Shown: positions 39,954-49,661 of the stretch, in pieces
How the letters are laid out: each line of letters opens with the position of its first letter
Position numbering within the stretch: the stretch's first letter is position 1
Source: Pasteurellaceae bacterium Macca
GTDB lineage: Bacteria > Pseudomonadota > Gammaproteobacteria > Enterobacterales > Pasteurellaceae
DNA: 64,000 nt
Reading direction: 5' to 3'
NCBI GenBank assembly: GCA_023101485.1
Contig: LVZB01000001.1
Span: 1,323,399 to 1,387,398, forward strand
Translations under genes and position numbers: made by a program
The notes under the pieces: model-generated
What the model was told of the DNA's origin: nothing
Database searches by the model: none
The model's input: the letters and a program-made list of their open reading frames with translations, nothing else

Positions 39954-41390
39954 AATTTTTTTTTCCTGAATAAAAGCAATAGCTTTTTCAAGGCGTGCAA
40001 GTGTGCGTTCTTTGCCCACTAATTTAGCTGTGATATCCATTGATGGCGATTGCCCTGTGCCAGTAACGGCAAGGCGAAACGGCATACCGACTTTCCCCAT
40101 ACCGATGTCTAATTCCGCTGCTGTTTGGCTCATGGCGTCGTGGATGGCTTCTACCGTCCAATCACATTGAGTCAATTTTGCTAATAATGTGCTTAATGGC
40201 GCAAGGGCTTCTGGTTTAAAGTTTTTCGCTGCCGCTTTTTCTTCATAGTGCTCGAACTCTTCATAGAAATAACGGCTTTGTGCCGCCAACTCTTTTAAGG
40301 TTTTTGCCCGTTCGCCTAATACAGGGATAATTTCTGCCAACGGCGCGCCATTGTGGTAATCAATGCCCTGTTGTTGCATATGCCATTCAAGGTGTTTGGC
40401 GACATAATTGGCATCCAGAGTGCGGATGTAATGGTGGTTAAGCCATAACAATTTTTCGGTATTAAAAGCACTCGCTGATTTACTCACGGAATGAATATCA
40501 AAGAGGTTAATCATCTCTTCACGAGTGAAGATCTCTTGGTCGCCATGCCCCCAGCCTAAACGCACGAGGTAGTTTATCAACGCTTCGGGTAAATAGCCGT
40601 CATCACGATATTGCATCACACTCACTGCACCATGGCGTTTAGAGAGTTTTTGCCCGTCATCGCCGTTAATCATCGACACATGGGCATAAGTTGGAATCGG
40701 CGCGCCAAGGGCTTTTAAAATATTGATTTGGCGAGGGGTATTGTTGATATGATCTTCCCCACGAACCACATGGGTGATCCCCATATCCCAGTCATCAACC
40801 ACCACACAGAAATTGTAGGTTGGTGAGCCATCTGTACGGCGGATAATTAAATCGTCTAATTCGCTATTGCTGATCTCAATACGCCCACGCACGGCATCAT
40901 CAAAAATCACCGAACCTTCCTGCGGATTTTTAAAACGGACAACATGGGGTTCATTCGGGGAGCGATTTTCTGCACCAAGGCAATGACGGTCGTAACGAGG
41001 TTTTTCTTTATTCGCTTCTTGTTCATTACGCAAGGCTTCTAAACGATCTTTTGTACAGTAGCAACGGTAGGCTAAACCTTGTTCAATCATTTGGTCGATC
41101 ACTTGGTTGTAGCGATCAAAACGTTTCGTTTGGAAGTAAGGCCCATGTTCCCAGCTAAGATCTAACCATTCCATTCCCTCAATAATTGCCGCTGTGGCTT
41201 CTGGGGTGGAGCGTTCAAGATCGGTATCTTCAATGCGTAGTACAAATTCACCTTGATTATGTTTTGCATATAACCAAGAGTAAAGGGCTGTACGCGCGCC
41301 ACCAACGTGTAGATAGCCCGTTGGGCTTGGGGCAAAGCGGGTACGGACTTTGACATTAGGATCGAGGGGGAAAAGGGTTTCAATCTTCAT
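39933..41390 (-). CDS. gltX: Glutamate-tRNA ligase, with IS-derived C-terminus
   Basis: This 485-residue class I synthetase charges tRNA-Glu. The ATP motifs are [20 protein letters not shown] (HIGH-like, ~18-37) and KLSKRHGAV (KMSKS-like, ~250). The HIGH-proximal region, zinc-like insertion and anticodon-binding C-terminal domain are all present. The last seven residues, IGAVLDN, and the stop codon are encoded by the IS terminal repeat, so the native stop has been lost or displaced. The essential enzyme should remain active because the anticodon-binding domain is complete. Confidence 0.95.
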   Translation of the reverse strand: MKIETLFPLDPNVKVRTRFAPSPTGYLHVGGARTALYSWLYAKHNQGEFVLRIEDTDLERSTPEATAAIIEGMEWLDLSWEHGPYFQTKRFDRYNQVIDQMIEQGLAYRCYCTKDRLEALRNEQEANKEKPRYDRHCLGAENRSPNEPHVVRFKNPQEGSVIFDDAVRGRIEISNSELDDLIIRRTDGSPTYNFCVVVDDWDMGITHVVRGEDHINNTPRQINILKALGAPIPTYAHVSMINGDDGQKLSKRHGAVSVMQYRDDGYLPEALINYLVRLGWGHGDQEIFTREEMINLFDIHSVSKSASAFNTEKLLWLNHHYIRTLDANYVAKHLEWHMQQQGIDYHNGAPLAEIIPVLGERAKTLKELAAQSRYFYEEFEHYEEKAAAKNFKPEALAPLSTLLAKLTQCDWTVEAIHDAMSQTAAELDIGMGKVGMPFRLAVTGTGQSPSMDITAKLVGKERTLARLEKAIAFIQEKKIGAVLDN

Positions 41391-41528
41391 TTAATATCGC
41401 CTATTTAAGTTTGAATGTTGCAGAGAAAAAGATTTCCGCATTTTACGCCCATTGGCGAGAAAAAGGCGAAAAAAATCGGCACTTTGGGCGAAAAATTCAG
41501 CGAACAGGCAATTTTTCATAAAAAGCAA

Positions 41529-41556
41529 TTGACGGATTTTTTCAGCCCCCTATAAT
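41529..41556 (+). promoter_or_regulatory. Sigma-70 promoter of the tRNA-Val cluster
   Basis: TTGACG (41529-41534), 16-nt spacer, perfect TATAAT (41551-41556), 16 nt before the first tRNA. Confidence 0.88.
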
Positions 41557-41571
41557 GCGCCCCACAACAGC

Positions 41572-41647
41572 GGGCGATTAGCTCAGTTGGGAGAGCACCT
41601 CCCTTACAAGGAGGGGGTCACTGGTTCGAGACCGGTATCGCCCACCA
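41572..41647 (+). tRNA. tRNA-Val (anticodon TAC), copy 1
   Basis: A 76-nt cloverleaf with encoded CCA. Acceptor GGGCGAT pairs with ATCGCCC, the anticodon loop is CTTACAA with anticodon TAC (reads GUA valine codons), and the T-loop is GGTTCGAGACC. It is the first of four identical genes behind one strong promoter. Confidence 0.98.
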
Positions 41648-41690
41648 CTCTTTTTTAAGAGTTCGCTGTTGGTAATGTTGTTCTTTAAGT

Positions 41691-41766
41691 GGGCGATTAG
41701 CTCAGTTGGGAGAGCACCTCCCTTACAAGGAGGGGGTCACTGGTTCGAGACCGGTATCGCCCACCA
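41691..41766 (+). tRNA. tRNA-Val (TAC), copy 2
   Basis: Identical to copy 1, with CCA encoded. It is separated by a 43-nt spacer that differs from the other spacers except for the AAGT just before the gene. Confidence 0.98.
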
Positions 41767-41822
41767 CTTCAAACAACATTCACCCAAATTTAAGGTTCTC
41801 ATAAGCAATTTTGCTTTTAAGT

Positions 41823-41898
41823 GGGCGATTAGCTCAGTTGGGAGAGCACCTCCCTTACAAGGAGGGGGTCACTGGTTCGAGACCGGTATCGCCCACCA
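41823..41898 (+). tRNA. tRNA-Val (TAC), copy 3
   Basis: Identical 76-nt gene with encoded CCA and the same AAGT preceding it, indicating tandem duplication of a unit slightly longer than the tRNA. Confidence 0.98.
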
Positions 41899-41946
41899 CT
41901 TAACCTTAAATATCACTTCAAATTGGCAATGCACTTGCTAAGAAGT

Positions 41947-42022
41947 GGGCGATTAGCTCAGTTGGGAGAGCACCTCCCTTACAAGGAGGGGGTCACTGGT
42001 TCGAGACCGGTATCGCCCACCA
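41947..42022 (+). tRNA. tRNA-Val (TAC), copy 4
   Basis: Last identical copy. After it the sequence becomes pyrimidine-rich (CTTTTCCTCTTATTC), with no clear hairpin terminator. Confidence 0.98.
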
Positions 42023-42170
42023 CTACTTTTCCTCTTATTCTCTTATTCTCTTTCAGAAACAGATTAACAAATTTTCAATAAAATCAGACCGCTTGTTTGG
42101 ATAGGCTTTTTGTTATGCAAACACGAATTTCCCCTTTTTCCTATTTCAATTTAAGAATAAACATGCCGCC

Positions 42171-42205
42171 CAATAAAAAAGCCCTTTCCCAAGGGAAAAG
42201 GCTTT
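42171..42205 (-). terminator. Terminator of satP
   Basis: AAAGCCCTTTCCC (42178-42190) pairs with GGGAAAAGGCTTT (42193-42205) with one mismatch; the minus-strand exit is TTTTTTATTG. Confidence 0.85.
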
Positions 42206-42234
42206 GCAAAAAATCAGTAAAATTTGACCGCTTG

Positions 42235-42804
42235 TTACGCTTTTTTCGGCTCGCCGATTGGTAATACTGTGCGACCAAAGCTCTCATTGATGATGTCCGC
42301 CGCCGCTAAGTAGAAAGCAAAGAATGCGGTTAATAAACCGAAGTTACCACCAATATGAGTAATGCTGTGATTTCCGGTGAAATCCCCTGCTGCTAAAAGG
42401 TAGAAGGTGATAGTCAGGGAAAGGAAAATCGCTTGTAAGGCACGGGCTTTTGGCAGTGTACCGATAAACATCATCAGTGTGAATGTTCCCCAAACCACTA
42501 AATACCAACCCACGAAATCTGCGGATACTGTGGCTGCAAAAAAGGTTTTAAGTAATGCAAAAGACCACCAGAATGCACCGTAGCTAGTAAATGCGGTGAA
42601 ACCAAAGGTATTTCCCTTCGCAAATTCAAACATACCTGCGATCATCTGTGCAGTACCGCCAAAGGCAAAGCCCATTGCTAAGACTAAGCCGACGTTATCG
42701 CCAGAAAAAGTGCCGTTGTTGATTAAGCTTAATAACCATGTAGTTAAAGCAAAGCCACATAAACCGAGTGGCGCTGGATTGGTTGAAGATGTAGTTAAAG
42801 ACAT
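42235..42804 (-). CDS. satP: Succinate/acetate-proton symporter SatP (YaaH, AceTr family)
   Basis: This 189-residue protein has six transmembrane segments. The family signatures are NPAPLGLCGFALTTWLLSL at the N-terminus (the NPAPLGL motif) and FTSYGAFWWSFA. It imports acetate or succinate with protons. It begins 14 nt after the potD stop and ends at a strong terminator, so it may be co-transcribed with potD although the functions differ. Confidence 0.92.
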   Translation of the reverse strand: MSLTTSSTNPAPLGLCGFALTTWLLSLINNGTFSGDNVGLVLAMGFAFGGTAQMIAGMFEFAKGNTFGFTAFTSYGAFWWSFALLKTFFAATVSADFVGWYLVVWGTFTLMMFIGTLPKARALQAIFLSLTITFYLLAAGDFTGNHSITHIGGNFGLLTAFFAFYLAAADIINESFGRTVLPIGEPKKA

Positions 42805-42818
42805 TAAGCCTCCGAAAA

Positions 42819-43868
42819 TTAACGATTTGTTCTTAATAAATTCCAGTATTTTTCATAGGTTTCAATGGCATTGCCCACGTCCCCTTGTAAAATACCTTTT
42901 TCAATTTCTTCCACTGGTGGAAAAATTAGCGGATCATTCGCCGTTTCTGCACTGAGTAAGGCTTTCACGCCCTCATTTGGCATAGAGAAGCCCATTGTTT
43001 CAATCACTTCTTTTGCACTTTCTGGACGCAATAAGAAATCAATAAATCGATGTGCTGCCTCTTTGTTTTTCGCATTTTTTGGAATGGCGTAGTTATCCAT
43101 CCACACAATTGCTCCCTCTTTTGGGAAGATAAATTGTAAGTTTGGATTTTCCATTTTTGCCCGATGGGCAGAGCCTGTCCACTGCATTCCAAGAGAAACT
43201 TCACCTTGTAAATACGGTATTTCAGGCGAGTCTGAATTAAACACCAATACGTTTGGTAGAAGTTTCACTAAACGCTCGTAAGCGGTTTTAATTTCCTCGG
43301 CATTTTCGGTATTCGGCGATTTGCCGTCTAACAATAATGCAATATGGAACACCTCACGAGCATCATTCATTAGCAATACTTTGCCTTTGAATTCTTCTTT
43401 CCACAGATCGCCCCAGCTTGTTAAGCCTTTCGGGTCAATCTCGGCACTATTTACCCCAATGCCAGTTAAACCATATACATAGGGTAAAGAAAATTTATTT
43501 TCTGGATCAAAAGGTTTACCTAATAGAGAAGGTGACACATTTGCCAGATTTTTGAGTTTACTTTTATCTAATTCGGCAAGCATTCCTTCTTTTGCCATTT
43601 TGCCTACATAGTAACTGGATGGGAACACGATGTCATAACCACCACCGTCTGAAAGTTTCAATTTAGAGTACATCTCTTCATTACTCTCAAAGGTAGAGTA
43701 AATCACCTCAATCCCTGTTTCTTTGGTAAATTTTTCCAATAACGAAGAAGGCACATACTCCGTCCAGTTATACACATAGAGTTTTTCCGCAGCTTGCACA
43801 CTCACAGCAGAAAATGCCACCGCAACAGCGATAATTTTTGCAAAAAATGCACGACCAAATTTGATCAA
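42819..43868 (-). CDS. potD: Spermidine/putrescine-binding periplasmic protein PotD
   Basis: This 349-residue protein has a Sec signal peptide (cleavage near VQAAEK, residue ~27), then the PotD/PotF fold. Typical stretches are [44 protein letters not shown] and [17 protein letters not shown]. The acidic and aromatic residues expected for polyamine binding are present (VWMDNYAIP). The ABC permease and ATPase genes are not adjacent, as for the separate second potD of H. influenzae. Confidence 0.92.
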   Translation of the reverse strand: MIKFGRAFFAKIIAVAVAFSAVSVQAAEKLYVYNWTEYVPSSLLEKFTKETGIEVIYSTFESNEEMYSKLKLSDGGGYDIVFPSSYYVGKMAKEGMLAELDKSKLKNLANVSPSLLGKPFDPENKFSLPYVYGLTGIGVNSAEIDPKGLTSWGDLWKEEFKGKVLLMNDAREVFHIALLLDGKSPNTENAEEIKTAYERLVKLLPNVLVFNSDSPEIPYLQGEVSLGMQWTGSAHRAKMENPNLQFIFPKEGAIVWMDNYAIPKNAKNKEAAHRFIDFLLRPESAKEVIETMGFSMPNEGVKALLSAETANDPLIFPPVEEIEKGILQGDVGNAIETYEKYWNLLRTNR

Positions 43869-43993
43869 TTTTTTTGTCCTCTTAGAAAAGGTGAGAAAAC
43901 CATTCGGGTTGACTAATTTTTACAGGAAAGTAACCCTTCATACCCCTCATTTAAAGGGCGGTGAAGTATAGCTATTTTGTCTGTGATTTGCCA

Positions 43994-44025
43994 TAAAAAA
44001 GGGCGATTTTATCGGAAAATCGCCC
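43994..44025 (-). terminator. Terminator of the orphan antitoxin gene
   Basis: GGGCGATTTT (44001-44010) pairs with AAAATCGCCC (44016-44025); the minus-strand exit is TTTTTTATGG. Confidence 0.9.
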
Positions 44026-44053
44026 CTTCAATTTTTATTGAAAGCGCTTTATA

Positions 44054-44383
44054 TTAGGCTCGAACGTTTGCCTCTGTTTCAGTAGTAGTGGCTATTGTTG
44101 GAATTAACGTAAGATTTAAGGCTTTTAGAATAGCTTGGATTGTCTCAAATCTCGATTTGCTATCACGAGATAGCGTTTTATAGAGACTTTCTCGGCTTAA
44201 CCCGCTGTATTTAGCAAGTTGAGTCATTCCCCTTGCTCTTGCAACTGTATTTAATGCTTCTAAAAAATCGCCTTGATCGCCTGTACGTAAGGTCTCAGCT
44301 AAATAAGCCTGTATGGTTTCTTCATCTGTTAAAAATTCAGCTGGATCATAAAGTCTTGTTTTAATATGCGGTTTTAGTGCCAT
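44054..44383 (-). CDS. HI1420-type addiction-module antidote protein (HTH), orphan
   Basis: This 109-residue protein resembles the probable antidote proteins encoded downstream of RelE/HigB-like killers, as with HI1420. It has an N-terminal YDPAEFLTDEETIQAYLAE segment and a Cro/C1-like helix-turn-helix (ARGMTQLAKYSGLSRESLYKTL, seen as MTQLAKYSGLSRESLYKTL). The family toxin gene normally lies immediately upstream. Here the 149 nt upstream to ubiD contain no toxin frame or recognisable remnant. It may be a leftover antitoxin, a neutraliser of toxins encoded elsewhere, or a stand-alone regulator. Confidence 0.82.
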   Translation of the reverse strand: MALKPHIKTRLYDPAEFLTDEETIQAYLAETLRTGDQGDFLEALNTVARARGMTQLAKYSGLSRESLYKTLSRDSKSRFETIQAILKALNLTLIPTIATTTETEANVRA

Positions 44384-44500
44384 TTTGCTTTCTCCTATGT
44401 TAATCCTTCATCATTGCCTTTTGCTCTATTGTAATCACTTGGCTACACAAGTCACAAATCACAAGTCTAAGGAAAAAATTTTAATCCCTTTTCAAACAAT

Positions 44501-44523
44501 AAAGCCTACACAATGTAGGCTTT
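44501..44523 (-). terminator. Terminator of ubiD
   Basis: AAAGCCTACA (44501-44510), loop CAA, TGTAGGCTTT (44514-44523), just past the ubiD stop. The U tract is short. Confidence 0.75.
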
Positions 44524-44532
44524 ATCACTTCA

Positions 44533-45999
44533 TCACTCAATCCCCAAACTCTCCCAAATTTCATCGATTTTTTTAACCACATCGGGATCTTTTTCAATCG
44601 GCGTCCCCCACTCTCGGGTGGTTTCGCCTGCCCATTTATTGGTGGCATCGATCCCCATTTTGGAGCCTAATCCTGCAACGGGGGAGGCAAAATCGAGGTA
44701 ATCAATGGGTGTATTTTCGATTAAGGTGCTATCCCTTGCTGGATCACAGCGTGTGGTAATCGCCCAGATCACATCCTTCCAATCCCGAGCATTGACATCC
44801 TCATCACACACAATCACAAATTTAGTGTACATAAACTGCCCTAGGAATGACCACACTCCCATCATTACACGCTTTGCGTGGCCGGCGTACTGCTTTTTCA
44901 TTGTTACCACTGCCAAGCGGTAGGAACAACCTTCCGGCGGAAGATAAAAATCGACAATTTCAGGGAATTGCTTTTGTAAAATCGGGATAAACACTTCGTT
45001 TAACGCTTCCCCAAGCACAGCAGGCTCATCTGGTGGTCGCCCTGTATAGGTGGAATGGTAAATGGCATCTTTACGCATTGTGATGTGAGTTACCGTAAAG
45101 ACAGGGAAATATTCCTGTTCGTTGTAGTAGCCCGTGTGATCGCCATAAGGTCCTTCTAAGGCGGTTTCATTTAGGTCGATATAACCTTCTAACACAATTT
45201 CCGCACTCGCCGGCACTTCTAACTCGTTACTCAGGGATTTCACTACTTCTGTTTTATGCCCCCGTAATAAGCCAGCAAAGGCATATTCAGATAAGGTATC
45301 TGGAATCGGCGTCACGGCGGCTAAAATGGTGGCAGGATCAGCACCTAATGCCACAGAAACAGGGAAAGGCTGATTTGGATTCGCTTCTTTCCATTCGTGG
45401 AAATCCAACGCTCCGCCACGGTGAGAGAGCCAACGCATAATCAGCTTATTTTGACCAATCAGCTGTTGGCGATAAATGCCTAAATTTTGCCGTTTTTTAT
45501 AAGGTCCTTGGGTAATAGTTAGCCCCCAAGTAATCAGGGGAGCGACATCGCCTTTCCAGCAGTGCATAATCGGCAGTTTCGTCAGATCGACTTCATCCCC
45601 CGTCAGCACGACTTGCTGGCACGGTGCTCGGCTTACCACTTTACTTGGCATATTAAGCACTTGTTTCCATTGAGGAAGTTGCCCAATCAGATCTTTAAAG
45701 CCTTTCGGCGGTTCAGGCTCTTTTAAAAATGCCAATAATTTGCCGAGTTCTCGCAACGCAGAAACATCTTCCTGCCCCATCCCCATTGCCACCCGTTTTG
45801 GCGTGCCGAAGAGGTTACATAGCACCGGCATGTCAAAACCCTTCGGGTTTTCAAACAAGAGTGCCGGCCCATCCTTGCGGAGAGTACGGTCGGCAATTTC
45901 CGTCATTTCTAAATAGGGATCGATTTCTTGCATAATGCGTTTTAACTCGCCTTGCTGTTCTAATTGGGCAAGAAAATCCCGTAAATTCTGATATTTCAT
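44533..45999 (-). CDS. ubiD: 4-hydroxy-3-polyprenylbenzoate decarboxylase UbiD
   Basis: This 488-residue prenylated-FMN-dependent decarboxylase acts in ubiquinone synthesis. The family's catalytic-region stretch is [23 protein letters not shown], shown here in parts ([13 protein letters not shown]), with the acidic residues of that motif. The metal/cofactor region includes [19 protein letters not shown]. It starts with [21 protein letters not shown], characteristic of UbiD. It diverges from znuA across a 146-bp region with an uptake signal. Confidence 0.96.
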   Translation of the reverse strand: MKYQNLRDFLAQLEQQGELKRIMQEIDPYLEMTEIADRTLRKDGPALLFENPKGFDMPVLCNLFGTPKRVAMGMGQEDVSALRELGKLLAFLKEPEPPKGFKDLIGQLPQWKQVLNMPSKVVSRAPCQQVVLTGDEVDLTKLPIMHCWKGDVAPLITWGLTITQGPYKKRQNLGIYRQQLIGQNKLIMRWLSHRGGALDFHEWKEANPNQPFPVSVALGADPATILAAVTPIPDTLSEYAFAGLLRGHKTEVVKSLSNELEVPASAEIVLEGYIDLNETALEGPYGDHTGYYNEQEYFPVFTVTHITMRKDAIYHSTYTGRPPDEPAVLGEALNEVFIPILQKQFPEIVDFYLPPEGCSYRLAVVTMKKQYAGHAKRVMMGVWSFLGQFMYTKFVIVCDEDVNARDWKDVIWAITTRCDPARDSTLIENTPIDYLDFASPVAGLGSKMGIDATNKWAGETTREWGTPIEKDPDVVKKIDEIWESLGIE

Positions 46000-46145
46000 A
46001 TAATTACCTCATTCATTGCCCGAAAGTATAGCAAACAAGCGGTCGTTTTCTGTGGAAAATTTGCAACGTAAATTTCCATAAAAAAATAATGGATATATAG
46101 GCGATTTATGCTACAATTTGTTTTATCTTAAAAAGGAGACCTCTT

Positions 46146-47069
46146 ATGTTAAAAAAAAGTATGCTTGCACTCGCTTTATGTGGTGCAGTTAGTGTTCAAG
46201 CTAATGTACTTAGCACCATTAAGCCCCTTGGTTTTATCGCTAATGCCATCACAGACGGTGTTACCGAAAGTCAAGTCCTTCTGCCGGTGAGCGCTTCGCC
46301 CCACGATTACAGCCTAAAACCTTCCGATGTGGCGCAACTTCAATCGGCACAATTAGTCCTTTGGGTGGGGGATGAAATGGAAACCTTCCTCGAAAAAAGT
46401 ATCCTGAAATTACCCAAAGAGAAAGTGCTCACCTTGGGAAAAATTCCCGAAGTGGAAGACCTCGTAGAGAGTAGCCATAAGCCTCATAAAGCAGGGGAAG
46501 CACATCATGAACATCAACACGAACACGATCATAGTCATGGCGAACATCATCACGATGAAGATTGGCATATTTGGCTTTCTCCGCAAACCAGCGAAGTGAT
46601 TGCCAGCCACATTGCCGAACGGCTGATTGCTCAAATGCCGGAGCAAAAGGCGAAAATTGAAGCGAATCTTGCCGACTTTAAACACCATTTAGCCAACAAA
46701 CAGCAAACCCTTCGCCAACAATTAGCGAAAGTACAAGGCAAGGGGTACTACACCTTCCACGATGCCTACGGCTATTTTGAAAAAGCCTTTGGGCTAAATT
46801 CATTGGGTTCATTTACCATTAACCCAACCGTCGCACCGGGGGCAAAAACATTGCAGAACATTAAACAGCATATTGCTGAACATAAAGCCCTCTGCCTATT
46901 TACCGAACCCCAATTTACCCCCAAAGTGGTTGAAAGTTTGAGTAAGAATACCTCAGCAAAAGTCGGTGCGCTCGATCCATTAGGGGCAAAAATCACACCA
47001 AGCAAAACCGCTTACCTTGAATTTTTACAAGCCCTTGGGGATGAATTTTCTCGCTGTTTAGCGCCATAA
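46146..47069 (+). CDS. znuA: High-affinity zinc-binding periplasmic protein ZnuA
   Basis: This 307-residue ABC-type metal receptor has a signal peptide cleaved near VQA-NVL (residue ~20). Zinc ligands include the His in SASPHDYSLKPSD (~58). A His/Glu-rich loop occurs at ~115-140 (HHEHQHEHDHSHGEHHH), followed by DWHIWLSP and a further His in TFHDAYGYFEKAFGL. It captures zinc for the ZnuBC permease, encoded elsewhere. AAAAGGAGA precedes the ATG. Zur control is expected for the family but no clear operator was identified. Confidence 0.95.
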   Translation: MLKKSMLALALCGAVSVQANVLSTIKPLGFIANAITDGVTESQVLLPVSASPHDYSLKPSDVAQLQSAQLVLWVGDEMETFLEKSILKLPKEKVLTLGKIPEVEDLVESSHKPHKAGEAHHEHQHEHDHSHGEHHHDEDWHIWLSPQTSEVIASHIAERLIAQMPEQKAKIEANLADFKHHLANKQQTLRQQLAKVQGKGYYTFHDAYGYFEKAFGLNSLGSFTINPTVAPGAKTLQNIKQHIAEHKALCLFTEPQFTPKVVESLSKNTSAKVGALDPLGAKITPSKTAYLEFLQALGDEFSRCLAP

Positions 47070-47098
47070 TACCTCCCTTGGTATCACTGATTGCAAAC

Positions 47099-47131
47099 AA
47101 AAAGGGCTAGTCATGCGACTAACCCTTTTTT
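47099..47131 (+). terminator. Bidirectional terminator between znuA and ilvM
   Basis: AAAAAGGGCTAGTC (47099-47112), loop ATGC, GACTAACCCTTTTTT (47117-47131), with one wobble or mismatch. A and T runs on both sides serve the convergent genes. Confidence 0.9.
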
Positions 47132-47132
47132 A

Positions 47133-47357
47133 TCAATCCAGTTCGATGCTTAACACATCGGGTAATTTCACCAGTTGATTATACAAAAGCGAAATCGCTC
47201 GCTCACTCTGTACCGCCAAGTGAAGCTCAAAAACCTCACCTTGATTTTCAGCCTGTAAATTAACCACTTCAAACCCACGATGACGCACGACACGCAATAA
47301 ACGTTCAAGGGTTTCTGGACGGCGATTTGCTGTGATATGTAATTGATATTGTTGCAT
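47133..47357 (-). CDS. ilvM: Acetolactate synthase 2 small subunit IlvM
   Basis: This 74-residue single ACT-like domain (MQQYQLHITANRRPETLERL) is the regulatory subunit of the IlvG-type acetolactate synthase. It starts 3 nt after the ilvG stop, as in enteric ilvGM, and ends at the shared terminator. With ilvG frameshifted it may have no partner unless the frame is restored. Confidence 0.92.
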   Translation of the reverse strand: MQQYQLHITANRRPETLERLLRVVRHRGFEVVNLQAENQGEVFELHLAVQSERAISLLYNQLVKLPDVLSIELD

Positions 47358-47360
47358 ATT

Positions 47361-49005
47361 TTACCCCTCTAACATTTCATCATTGCAAGCATTTGGCGGT
47401 ACAAGCGGCCAGACATTATCATTTTCTGGAATACAAATATGCAGTAAATAGGCACTCTCACTGGCTAATAAGCGATCTAATGCCCCCTCAACTTCACTGC
47501 CCTTTTCAATACGTTCGGCAGGAATCCCAAAGGCGGCGGCAAGCATCACAAAATCAGGGTTATCATCTAAAATCGTGCTACTAAAACGCCCATTAAAGAA
47601 AAGATTTTGCCACTGACGCACCATACCTAAGCGTTGATTATCCAACAACACAATTTTCACCGGCGCATTGCCCCGTTTCATGGTGGCGAGCTCTTGGATA
47701 TTCATCATAATCGAACCATCGCCAGTGACCACAATCACTTCATCATCTGGGCGAGCTTTTTTCGCGCCAATCCCCGCCGGCAAGCCAAAGCCCATGGTGC
47801 CGAATCCTGCCGAAGTAATGAAATTATTCGGCTTGAAGTGTTGAATATGTTGTGCCGACCACATTTGATGTTGCCCCACATCCGTCACAATGACACAGCG
47901 TTCAGGATCTTTTTTCTGCGATAAGCTATTTAGCAACCAAACGGCGTTAATGGCACTCTCGCCTTGATTCTCTTCATACTGAAAATCAAATTGCTGTTTT
48001 AAATGGGTAATCTCTTCTTGCCATTGGGTAATATTAAGGGGAATAGATAACGCTTTTAAGGCTTGATGCAAATTGCCCTGTAAGGCGACATCAGGGTGAC
48101 GAAGTTTGCCTAACTCCGCCACATCAATATCACAATGAATCACTTTAGCATGGGGAGCGAAAGTCGAAAGTTTGCCCGTCACACGGTCATCAAAACGCGC
48201 CCCTAACACTAACAGCAGATCGGCTTGTTGTGTGGCAAGATTCGCCGCTTTTGTGCCGTGCATTCCGATCATCGACATATAATAAGGCGTACCTGCCGGA
48301 ATCGTGCCAAGCCCTTTCAAGGTTGAAATACTTGGCATTTTCGTGACGTCCAAAAACGCCCGTAACGCTTCTTCGGCATGAGCCATGCCCACACCACCGC
48401 CAACATAAAGCAGGGGCTTAGCAGATTGTTGTAATAATTCGACCGCTTGTTCTAGCAAAACGGAAATCTGCCGGCGCTTCAAGGGGAAGTACTTGGGGAG
48501 AACCTGTCGTTTCGGCAAGTTGCACATCCCGCGGAATATCAATCAACACAGGGCCTGGGCGACCACTTTGGGCGATCTGAAACGCCTTGGCGATAATCTC
48601 GGGCAACTCTGCCACATCTTGTACAATAAAACTGTGTTTCGTACACGCCAAAGAAAGCCCTAATACATCCGCTTCTTGGAAGCCATCCGTGCCGATTAAA
48701 TGGCTCGATACCTGCCCCGTAATGGCAACCACGGGAATGGAATCCATTAACGCATCCCCCAATGCGGTGACTAAATTCGCCGCACCGGGGCCCGAAGTGG
48801 CAATACATACGCCCACTGTTTTTTTGCTTCGGGCATAGCCAATAGCCGCCATACCGGCACCCTGTTCATGACGGCAGAGCAAATGTTCTAAGCCTAAATC
48901 ATAAATAGCATCGTAGGTTGGCATAATCGCCCCACCCGGATAGCCAAAAATTGTCGTTACACCGTGCGCTTTTAAACATTCCACGGTTAATCTTGCACCA
49001 TTCAT
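47361..49005 (-). pseudogene. ilvG: Acetolactate synthase 2 large subunit IlvG, frameshifted
   Basis: The N-terminal frame (49005 to 48418) begins [20 protein letters not shown], carries the ThDP-enzyme Glu in [18 protein letters not shown] and [12 protein letters not shown], then ends in unrelated residues. The C-terminal frame (open from 48542, ending 47361) resumes with [21 protein letters not shown] and carries the ThDP motif [15 protein letters not shown]. The frames overlap for 125 nt, and the switch is needed around 48445-48470, next to an uptake-signal core. Deleting one base there would give about 547 residues, the size of E. coli IlvG. E. coli K-12 ilvG is also naturally frameshifted. 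A sequencing indel remains possible. Confidence 0.9.
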
Positions 49006-49160
49006 GTTGTGTCCTTGTTATTTTTATTAGAGAGAAGAGCCCTATTCCAACATAGAACACCGTACTTTTGAACATTTTTTCTTAAAAATTTTTAAAAAGT
49101 ATTGAAAATCTGCCGAGTTACCCGTACTTTCCCCCTTCATCTTTTCAAATAGGGGGCAAT

Positions 49161-49616
49161 ATGCCGGCATTTATTTTTCTTTTTGGCGTTTTTTTCTACA
49201 TTTATTGCGAAATTTCGCTCCTTGTGAGTGTCGGTTCAGCCATTGGTGTTCTGCCTTTAATGTTGTTGATGATCGGTATTTCTGTGGTGGGGTTATGGCT
49301 GATTAAATTGCAGGGAATAATGACCGTCATGCAAATCCGTAGCCAATTATCCCAAGGACAAATCCCTACACAAGCGGTCAGTTCTGCCTTCTTTTTTGCA
49401 CTTGCCGGGGTGTTGCTTTTTATCCCCGGTTTCCTCAGCGATATTCTCGCCCTCTTGCTTGTTTTCCCCTTTACTCGCCAAATTTTGCAAAAATTTGCTC
49501 TTCGCTTTTTCGCTAGCAAAATGAAATTTACGACCTTTCAACAACAGTCAAACCATAACACCACCTTCGAGGCCGAGTTTGAACGCCAAGCTGATGAAGA
49601 TAAACGCTTAAAATAA
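49161..49616 (+). CDS. fxsA: Membrane protein FxsA
   Basis: This 151-residue FxsA-family protein has three to four hydrophobic helices in the first ~120 residues, including PAFIFLFGVFFYIYCEISLL and VLLFIPGFLSDILALLLVFP. The PGFLSD turn is the family hallmark. A polar, charged tail follows. Overproduction of FxsA in E. coli eases phage T7 exclusion by the F plasmid; its native role is unclear. An uptake core lies within the coding sequence (ACACAAGCGGTC, encoding TQAV). Confidence 0.9.
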   Translation: MPAFIFLFGVFFYIYCEISLLVSVGSAIGVLPLMLLMIGISVVGLWLIKLQGIMTVMQIRSQLSQGQIPTQAVSSAFFFALAGVLLFIPGFLSDILALLLVFPFTRQILQKFALRFFASKMKFTTFQQQSNHNTTFEAEFERQADEDKRLK

Positions 49617-49640
49617 AAAAGGGTCACACACGATGACCCT
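49612..49640 (-). terminator. Terminator of the deiminase gene
   Basis: AGGGTCA (49620-49626) pairs with TGACCCT (49634-49640); the minus-strand exit is TTTTTTATTT. It overlaps the end of convergent fxsA. Confidence 0.8.
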
Positions 49641-49661
49641 AAAATGAAAGGAAGTGAAAAA

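Noticed and set aside
41669..41941. 90-codon reading frame over the tRNA genes
   Set aside because: It is a translation of tRNA sequence repeated in tandem, not a protein gene.
47361..48542. ilvG C-terminal frame as a separate thiamine-dependent enzyme
   Set aside because: It lacks the N-terminal ThDP-binding half, starts within the N-terminal frame without a ribosome-binding site, and the two together equal one IlvG.
49006..49160. Attenuator leader peptide upstream of ilvG
   Set aside because: No short frame rich in Ile, Val or Leu codons and no alternative hairpins were found in the 155 nt.
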